The notes beneath the pieces are model-generated. The model did not search any database, was not told the origin of the DNA, and saw only the letters and a list, made by a program, of their open reading frames with translations. 64,000 nt of DNA from an uncultured Parolsenella sp. (GTDB lineage: Bacteria; Actinomycetota; Coriobacteriia; Coriobacteriales; Atopobiaceae). The stretch covers positions 62,001 to 126,000 of the forward strand of contig CAKUNF010000003.1 of NCBI GenBank assembly GCA_934668375.1, in the 5' to 3' direction. Positions 58,255-64,000 of the stretch are shown here, piece after piece. Every line of letters begins with the position of its first letter. Positions within the stretch are counted from its first letter, which is position 1. A program made the translations under genes and the position numbers.

Positions 58255-59577
58255 ATGCAGGGCGCACCCCAGGCAAGCGACCCAACGGACACGGGGCGCG
58301 TCTACCTGTGCATCGACCTCAAGAGCTTCTACGCCTCCGTCGAGTGCGTCGACCACGGGCTCGACCCGTTCGAGACGGACCTCGTCGTGGCAGACACGAG
58401 CCGCGGCCCCGGCACCATCTGCCTGGCGCTCTCGCCCGCCATCAAGGCCAAGGGGCTCTCGGGCAGGCCGCGGCTGTTCCAGATCCCCAAGAACATCCGC
58501 TACCGGGCCATACGCCCCCACATGAGGCGCTACATGGAGGTCTCGGCGCAAATCTACAGCATCTACCTGCGCTTTATTGCAAGAGAAGACATCCACGTCT
58601 ACTCAATCGACGAGTGCTTCATAGACGCCACGCCCTACCTTGCGCTCTACGACACGGACGGCGTGGGCCTCGCCCGCATGCTCATGGACACCGTGCGGGC
58701 CGAGACGGGAATCTGCGCCACGGCCGGCGTGGGCACGAACCTGTTCCTTGCCAAGGTGGCGCTCGACATCCAGGCAAAGCACGAGGAGAGCCACATCGGC
58801 GTGCTGGACGGCGAGCGCTTCCGCGCCACGATCTGGCACCACCGCCCCATCACGGACATCTGGCAGATAGGCCCCAACATCGCCAGAAGGCTCGAGTGGC
58901 GCTACGGCGTGCGCGACCTCGCCGGGATCGTCGCCATGGACGAGCCGACGCTGCGCCGCGAGTTCGGCGTGAACGCCACGCACCTCATGGAGCACGCGCG
59001 CGGAATCGAGAACTGCACCATCGCCCAGATCCAGTCCTACGAGCCGCAGCGGCACTCCATCAGCGTAGGACAGGTGCTCACGCGCCCCTACACGGCGGCG
59101 GAGGCCCTCACCGTCATGCGCGAGATGGTGGACGAGGGCGTGCTCGAGCTCGTGGGCAAGCGCCTAGCCTGCGGGCACGTGTCCATATGGGCCGGCTACC
59201 ACATGACGGACCTGGACTGGGAGCTCGCGGCGGCGCACCGGGGGCCGCACGCCTCGGCCTCGCACAAGCTCGTAGCGCACACCTCGTCCCGTGAGGCACT
59301 CATGCGCGAGGTCGAGCGGCTGTGGGACGAGGCCATCGACGAGAAGCGCATGGTGAAGCGCCTCGGCCTTGGCTTTGGGGCGCTCGTTGCCGAGACGGAC
59401 GCCGAGCTCACGCTCTTCACGGACGTGGAGGCCGAGCAGAGCGAGCGACGTCTCACGCAGGCGACACTCGCCGTGAAGGAACGCTTTGGGAAAAACGCAA
59501 TCGTGCGCGGCAGGAGCTTCCGCGAGGAAGCCACGGGCCGCGACAGGAATGCGCAGGTGGGAGGCCATAATGCATAG
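58255..59577 (+). CDS. SOS-controlled Y-family DNA polymerase (UmuC/DinB-type)
   Basis: 440 residues. Y-family motifs: VYLCIDLKSFYASVECVDHG (first metal Asp, steric-gate region), VYSIDECFIDATPYL (catalytic Asp-Glu), CATAGVGTNLFLAKVALDI, and the helix-hairpin-helix region ITDIWQIGPNIARRLEWRYG. A little-finger domain follows. It performs error-prone synthesis past DNA lesions. The length and the adjacent YolD gene match the Bacillus UvrX/YqjW type rather than DinB. GGAGGCGAGGA precedes the ATG. The LexA box upstream predicts induction by DNA damage. Confidence 0.93.
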   Translation: MQGAPQASDPTDTGRVYLCIDLKSFYASVECVDHGLDPFETDLVVADTSRGPGTICLALSPAIKAKGLSGRPRLFQIPKNIRYRAIRPHMRRYMEVSAQIYSIYLRFIAREDIHVYSIDECFIDATPYLALYDTDGVGLARMLMDTVRAETGICATAGVGTNLFLAKVALDIQAKHEESHIGVLDGERFRATIWHHRPITDIWQIGPNIARRLEWRYGVRDLAGIVAMDEPTLRREFGVNATHLMEHARGIENCTIAQIQSYEPQRHSISVGQVLTRPYTAAEALTVMREMVDEGVLELVGKRLACGHVSIWAGYHMTDLDWELAAAHRGPHASASHKLVAHTSSREALMREVERLWDEAIDEKRMVKRLGLGFGALVAETDAELTLFTDVEAEQSERRLTQATLAVKERFGKNAIVRGRSFREEATGRDRNAQVGGHNA

Positions 59578-59944
59578 CAACAGACTCGGAAGCACGTCCT
59601 CGCCCGCGGCCCGCCCCGCCCACGCGTCGGACGTCTCGCAGTTCATGCCGTTCTCGGCGCTCAACGGGTACTACGACCTCGTCCGCGACCAGGAGCAGAC
59701 CGCCGAGCCCCGGCACGCCATGACCGAGGAGCGCGCGGAGCGCATATCGCGCATGCTCGCGCGGCTGCGCAAGGGAGACGCCGTCTCCGTGGTCCACTAC
59801 GCCCACAGCGCCTACGTGGCCACCACGGGCACGGTCCGCCAGGTTGACGCGACGTTCCGAACGCTCGAGCTCGCGGGGAGGGGTGCGGCCCCGGGGCCGC
59901 GCATCCTGTTCGAGGACATATGGGAGCTCGACTGGCAGCGCTAG
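59570..59944 (+). CDS. YolD-like family protein
   Basis: 124 residues. The C-terminal half, RLRKGDAVSVVHYAHSAYVATTGTVRQVDATFRTLEL followed by ILFEDIWELD (landmarks DAVSVVHYAHSAYV and RILFEDIWEL), matches YolD-like proteins, small beta-rich proteins found next to UvrX-type polymerases. The N-terminus has the typical FMPFSALNGYYDL motif. The ATG at 59570 overlaps the polymerase stop by 8 bases and has GGGAGG, so expression is coupled to the SOS polymerase. Its molecular role is not established; a polymerase accessory function is inferred. Confidence 0.87.
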   Translation: MHSNRLGSTSSPAARPAHASDVSQFMPFSALNGYYDLVRDQEQTAEPRHAMTEERAERISRMLARLRKGDAVSVVHYAHSAYVATTGTVRQVDATFRTLELAGRGAAPGPRILFEDIWELDWQR

Positions 59945-59996
59945 GGCACCGACCGCGGCGCGTACAATCGAGACAGGCACACGGGAGGGAGAGTCA

Positions 59997-60605
59997 ATGA
60001 GCAACGCCGGGGGCGAGGCCACCTACATCGAGGAGCGGCGCATGGACGCAGACCGCTTCCAGGTCTCCGCAGGGCGCCTCCACGTCAACGGTGGCGATTA
60101 TCCCTACTCGTTTCTGCGCATACGCCCCGGCGTCTGCATCCTGCCCGTCATCGGTGAGGACCCAGACGCCCGCACCGTCCTCATCAGGCAGTTTCGGCCG
60201 GCCACGAGCAGCGTTCAGGTCGAGCTGCCGGCAGGTGCCATAGACCCGGGCGAGCAACCCGCCCAGACGGCCGCCCGCGAGCTTGCCGAGGAGACCGGCT
60301 ACACGGCTCGTGAGCTTATCGACCTCGGCACCTTCCACCCCTCACCCGGCGCCACGGTAGAGACCATCCACTTGTTCCTCGCCCGCTGCGACGCCCACGC
60401 CGGCGTGGCGCACCCAGACCCCAGCGAGAGCATCCACGGGCGCGAGGCCACGCTCGCCGAGCTCGCGTCCCTCATCGCCTCCGGCGAGTTCAAGCACGGG
60501 GCGGGGTTGGCCGCCTACGCGCGCGCCGTCACGCGTGGGCTCATAGCGCCGCCCGCGGCGTCCCAGGCGACGCCGCTCACACCCCAGAAAGGAGCGAGCC
60601 GATGA
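59997..60605 (+). CDS. Nudix hydrolase (ADP-ribose pyrophosphatase-like)
   Basis: 202 residues. The Nudix box is complete: GAIDPGEQPAQTAARELAEE with TGY after it, fitting GX5EX7REUXEEXGU. The conserved L-P-A-G before it (VELPAGAIDPGE) and a downstream Pro (FHPSPGATVETIHLFLA) fit the ADP-ribose pyrophosphatase group. GGGAGG precedes the ATG. It is 52 bp after the YolD gene, and its stop overlaps the recQ start (ATGA), so it belongs to the repair cluster. Confidence 0.9.
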   Translation: MSNAGGEATYIEERRMDADRFQVSAGRLHVNGGDYPYSFLRIRPGVCILPVIGEDPDARTVLIRQFRPATSSVQVELPAGAIDPGEQPAQTAARELAEETGYTARELIDLGTFHPSPGATVETIHLFLARCDAHAGVAHPDPSESIHGREATLAELASLIASGEFKHGAGLAAYARAVTRGLIAPPAASQATPLTPQKGASR

Positions 60606-62482
60606 GCGCACGCCCCATCGACATCCTGCACCGGACGTTTGGCTACCCGACGTTTCGCCCACACCAGGAAAAGATCGTGGAGGCGGCCATCGCCGGCCGT
60701 GACGTCATGGCCGTCATGCCCACGTCTGCCGGGAAGTCAATCTGCTACCAGGTGCCGGCGCTGGCGCTTGGAGGCCTGTCGCTCGTGGTGTCGCCCCTCA
60801 TCTCGCTCATGTCAGACCAGGTCATGGCCCTGCGGGAGCTCGGCGTGCCCGCCGCATGCCTCAACAGCTCGCTTGACGCCCAGGAGCGCGAACGGGTGCT
60901 CCAGGACATGGCACGGGGACTGCTCGGCATCGCGTACGTGGCCCCGGAGCGCCTCGATGACCCGGAGTTTCTCGACGTCGTTCGCAGCCACGGCCTCAGT
61001 CTGCTCGCCGTGGACGAGGCGCACTGCATCTCGCAGTGGGGCAACGACTTCCGTCCCAGCTACCAGCGCATCTGCGACTTCATCGACGCCCTCCCCACAA
61101 GGCCGCCCGTCATGGCGCTCACGGCCACGGCCACGCGGCAGGTGCGCGAGGACATCGAGGCCACGCTCGGCCTTCGAGACCCGCTGCGCGTCGTTGCGAG
61201 CTTCGACCGCCCCAACCTCTCGTTTGCCGTGGAGCGCCCGGCGAACAGACGCGCAAAGGACGAGGCCCTGCTCGCCTTCGTGAGGGAGCGCGAGCAACGC
61301 TCGGGCATCGTCTACTGCATGAGCCGCCGTGCCGTGGAAGATGTCTGCGACAGCCTGAGAGACGCCGGCATCGCCGCGACGCGCTACCACGCCGGTCTCT
61401 CGCCCGAGGAGCGCGAGCGCAACCAGGCGGACTTCATCTATGACCGCAGCCCCGTCATGGTGGCCACGAACGCCTTTGGCATGGGCATCGACAAGAGCAA
61501 CGTGAGCTACGTGGTCCACTACAACCTGCCGCTGTCGCTCGAGAACTACTACCAGGAGGCGGGCCGCGCGGGGCGCGACGGCACAAGGGCCGAGTGCCTG
61601 CTGCTCTACTCGCCCGGAGACGTCCACACCGCGGAGTTCCTCCTGAGCCGGACGGAGCGCGCGGACCTCACGCCCGAGCAGCTCCAGGCCATGCGCGAGG
61701 CAGACGAGCAGCGCCTGCGCCAGATGGTCTTCTACGCAACGACCACGGACTGTCTGCGCTCGTTCATCCTGCGCTACTTTGGCGAGGAGGCACCCGCGTA
61801 CTGCGGCAACTGCGGAAACTGCCTTGCGGACTACGAGGAGGTCGACGAGCGCACGAACGCGCTCAAGGTCCTGAGCTGCGTGGCGCGCGTGCGCCAGCAT
61901 GCGATTGCCTGCGGCAGTCCGGCCACGAGCGTGGGCGCAGGCTCCATCGTGGACATCCTGCGCGGCTCGCGCGCCCAGAGGGTTCTCGAACGCGGCTGGG
62001 ACGGGCTGTCCACCTATGGGATCATGGCGGACGTCCCCGTGCCGCGAATCCGCGCCATCATCGACGAGCTCGTCTACCGGGAGTTCCTCACGAGAACGCA
62101 GGGGGACTACCCCACCCTTGCCCTGGCAGGGCGCGGCGCCGTGTTCATGAAGGGCGACAAGCCCTTTGTCATGCGCGTCGCCAAGGGCAAGCCCCGTGAG
62201 CCCAAGCGCGAGAGAAGGCCCCGCAGCTCGTCCGCCGAGGACCTGCCGGACCTCACGCCCGAGCAGGCCGAGCTGTTCGGGAGGCTTCGCACCCTGCGAA
62301 CGCAGCTCGCCCGCGAGCAGCAGGTGCCGCCCTACCTCATCTTCAACAACGCCACGCTCGAGGACATGTGCCGCAAGCGCCCCGCCACGCTCGACGAGCT
62401 TCTCGAGGTGTCGGGCGTGGGCGCCAAGAAGGTCGAGCGCTATGGAGAGGCGTTCCTCGAGATCATCGCAAAAGAAGGCTAG
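60602..62482 (+). CDS. recQ: ATP-dependent DNA helicase RecQ
   Basis: 626 residues. Helicase motifs: FRPHQEKIVEAAIAGRDVMAVMPTSAGKS (Walker A region, landmark MPTSAGKSICYQVPAL), SPLISLMSDQV, VDEAHCISQWGNDFRPSY (DEAH box and aromatic-rich loop), ALTATATRQVREDI, VATNAFGMGIDKSNV and YYQEAGRAGRDG. The zinc-binding cysteines are in YCGNCGNCLADYEEV, then a winged-helix RQC region and a C-terminal HRDC domain (LARLRTLR... RPATLDELLEVSGVGAKKVERYG). It starts within the Nudix stop codon. Confidence 0.96.
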   Translation: MSARPIDILHRTFGYPTFRPHQEKIVEAAIAGRDVMAVMPTSAGKSICYQVPALALGGLSLVVSPLISLMSDQVMALRELGVPAACLNSSLDAQERERVLQDMARGLLGIAYVAPERLDDPEFLDVVRSHGLSLLAVDEAHCISQWGNDFRPSYQRICDFIDALPTRPPVMALTATATRQVREDIEATLGLRDPLRVVASFDRPNLSFAVERPANRRAKDEALLAFVREREQRSGIVYCMSRRAVEDVCDSLRDAGIAATRYHAGLSPEERERNQADFIYDRSPVMVATNAFGMGIDKSNVSYVVHYNLPLSLENYYQEAGRAGRDGTRAECLLLYSPGDVHTAEFLLSRTERADLTPEQLQAMREADEQRLRQMVFYATTTDCLRSFILRYFGEEAPAYCGNCGNCLADYEEVDERTNALKVLSCVARVRQHAIACGSPATSVGAGSIVDILRGSRAQRVLERGWDGLSTYGIMADVPVPRIRAIIDELVYREFLTRTQGDYPTLALAGRGAVFMKGDKPFVMRVAKGKPREPKRERRPRSSSAEDLPDLTPEQAELFGRLRTLRTQLAREQQVPPYLIFNNATLEDMCRKRPATLDELLEVSGVGAKKVERYGEAFLEIIAKEG

Positions 62483-62629
62483 GGGCGCACCCGGGCATAG
62501 GCGCCAAGCAGCGTAGAAGGCGGCACAAGACACACGCCGGAAACCCTCATGCGCCCACGCTCGGCTACAATTTCGAACGTTAGGCTACATGCAGCGGGCA
62601 CCACGCCCGTCACACGCAAAGGAGTCCCA

Positions 62630-63958
62630 ATGCGCACTGTGAACGTTGGCATCATCGGCCTGGGCACCGTGGGCGGCGGCGTTGCCAGGCTCATCCTCAG
62701 CCACCACGACGACTACGTGGCTAACTACGACATCGACCTGGGCATCGCTCGCGCCTGCGCCCTCGACCCACAGGCCGCCCGCGCCTGCGGCATCCCCGAT
62801 GACGCCTTCACGACCGACTGGCACGACGTCGTCTCCGACCCAGCCGTGGACGTCGTCGTGGAGCTCATTGGCGGAGAGCACCCCGCCACGGAGATCTACG
62901 AGGCCGCCTTCGCGAACGGCAAGCACGTCGTGACCGCCAACAAGGCCCTGCTCGGGCGCCATGTTGAGGCACTCGCCGCCAAGGCGCGCGAGAACGGCGT
63001 CCAGCTCAAGTGCGAGGCGAGCTGCGGCGGCGGCATCCCCATCGTGAGCACGCTCGAGCGCGACCTCGTGGGCAACAAGATCCTCACGATCGCCGGCATC
63101 CTCAACGGCACCACCAACTACATCCTTTCCCGCATGGAGTCCGAGGGCGCCGACTACGCCGACGTCCTCGCCGACGCCCAGGCCAAGGGCTACGCCGAGG
63201 CGGACCCCTCCGCGGACGTCGACGGCTTTGACGCCGCGAGCAAGACTGCCATCCTCGCCTCCATCGGCTTTGGCACCCGCGTGACCACCGACGACGTCTA
63301 CCAGCAGGGCATTCGCACCATCGCCGCCGAGGACATCGCCGTGGCGCACGACCTTGGCTACACCATCAAGCTGCTCGGTATCGCCCGCAACACGCCCAAG
63401 GGCGTCGACGTGCGCGTGCATCCCACGATGATTCCGCTCGATCACCAGCTCGCGAAGGTCTCGGGCGCCATGAACGCCGTGTACGTCGTGGGCGACGCCG
63501 TGGGCGAGACGATGTTCTACGGTGCCGGCGCCGGCTCCTTCCCCACGGCAAGCGCCGTCGTGGGAGACATCATGACGCTGGCCGACCCCATCTCCAAGGG
63601 CGCAACGCCGCTGCCCGAGGCCGAGCCGTTCGCCCACACGCTGCCGCTGCGCCCCATGGACGAGCTCGAGACCAAGTACTACGTGCGCCTCACCGTGGCC
63701 GACCGTGTGGGCGCGCTTGCCGAGACGGTCAACGTCTTTGCCAAGCACGACATCTCGATCAGCCTCATCAACCAGCTCGAGGATGGCTCGGCAGACAACG
63801 AGACCTGCTCCGTCATCTTCCTCACACACAAGGCGCTCGAGAAGAACATGCAGGCCGCGGCCGCAGAGCTCGCCGAGGCCTCCTGCGTGCGCAGCGTCGC
63901 CAACGTCCTGCGCATCGAGGACACCAGCGCCTGGACCGACGGCGTCATGGCCAACTAG
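62630..63958 (+). CDS. hom: Homoserine dehydrogenase
   Basis: 442 residues, with an N-terminal NAD(P) domain (VGIIGLGTVGGGVARLIL), the NKALL/ catalytic region VVTANKALLGRHV, CEASCGGGIPIVSTLERDLVGNKI (landmark ASCGGGIPI), GILNGTTNYILSRM with the homoserine-binding residues, and DVDGFDAASKTAILASIGFG. A C-terminal ACT domain (about 355-430, RLTVADRVGALAETVNVFAKHDISI in pieces: VADRVGALAETVNVF) suggests feedback by threonine. It reduces aspartate semialdehyde to homoserine. AAAGGAG precedes the ATG at 62630; TACAAT at 62566 may be its -10. The remaining 42 bases of the window hold no feature. Confidence 0.96.
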   Translation: MRTVNVGIIGLGTVGGGVARLILSHHDDYVANYDIDLGIARACALDPQAARACGIPDDAFTTDWHDVVSDPAVDVVVELIGGEHPATEIYEAAFANGKHVVTANKALLGRHVEALAAKARENGVQLKCEASCGGGIPIVSTLERDLVGNKILTIAGILNGTTNYILSRMESEGADYADVLADAQAKGYAEADPSADVDGFDAASKTAILASIGFGTRVTTDDVYQQGIRTIAAEDIAVAHDLGYTIKLLGIARNTPKGVDVRVHPTMIPLDHQLAKVSGAMNAVYVVGDAVGETMFYGAGAGSFPTASAVVGDIMTLADPISKGATPLPEAEPFAHTLPLRPMDELETKYYVRLTVADRVGALAETVNVFAKHDISISLINQLEDGSADNETCSVIFLTHKALEKNMQAAAAELAEASCVRSVANVLRIEDTSAWTDGVMAN

Positions 63959-64000
63959 CGGACGGCTGGCAAACCGCAGCATGAAGCGGCCCGAGGCAAT

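Overview
The window is about 64 kb of GC-rich, gene-dense bacterial chromosome. It has no rRNA, CRISPR array, prophage or complete insertion sequence. AAGGAG-type ribosome binding sites, a Gram-positive/actinobacterial CGAAC-type LexA box, a subgroup Ic aspartate aminotransferase, ECF vitamin transport, ClpC, Mn-dependent pyrophosphatase and several PcsB/peptidoglycan-binding proteins fit a member of the Coriobacteriia (Olsenella/Collinsella-like). That assignment is an inference from gene content, not a database result.

Layout. 0-6 kb: a truncated STAS protein with a TPR membrane protein, an aminotransferase, NhaA, PpaC and a DUF1836 protein, nearly all on the minus strand. 6-14.5 kb: DegV, a DUF711/UPF0210 protein, a serine hydrolase, MurB (minus), then an FMN-riboswitch-led riboflavin ECF transporter operon (ribU, fused ecfAA', ecfT). 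14.6-19.2 kb: a PcsB-like coiled-coil hydrolase with a Tat-like signal, galE, a polyprenyl synthetase and a peptidoglycan-binding protein. 19.3-26.8 kb: minus-strand clpC, a ThrE-like exporter, lysS with an extra tRNA-binding domain, greA, and tatA with a zinc ribbon. 27-35.3 kb: a methyltransferase, a metallophosphoesterase, PTS EIIA, a LacI-regulated allulose-6-phosphate epimerase locus, and a LysR/amidohydrolase/permease locus. 35.6-47 kb: a DUF362 ferredoxin protein, AzlCD, tRNA-Pro, ispE, veg, an M24 peptidase, a HAD phosphatase, nagB, rdgB-rph-murI and tRNA-Val. 45.7-52 kb: a MurE-like ligase with a HAD partner, an iron alcohol dehydrogenase, an aminotransferase and a low-molecular-weight phosphatase. 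52-64 kb: sbcDC, a nitroreductase, an XRE regulator, queD, a LexA-controlled Y-family polymerase with YolD, a Nudix hydrolase, recQ and homoserine dehydrogenase.

Functional links. The riboflavin operon makes a complete ECF importer controlled by FMN. The LacI/alsE/crr block looks like a small sugar-use locus with two exact operators at the alsE promoter and a probable autoregulatory operator at lacI. sbcDC, the SOS polymerase and recQ form a DNA-repair neighbourhood. murB, murI, the MurE-like ligase, ispE, the polyprenyl synthetase and the PcsB-like protein serve envelope synthesis.

The most unusual layer is a set of small palindromic repeats scattered between genes. There are at least four sequence families, with members arranged singly, in tandem or as inverted pairs. 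One inverted pair lies inside the open reading frame of the fused ECF ATPase, where it encodes the linker. They resemble REP/BIME elements, but no RAYT transposase is present here.
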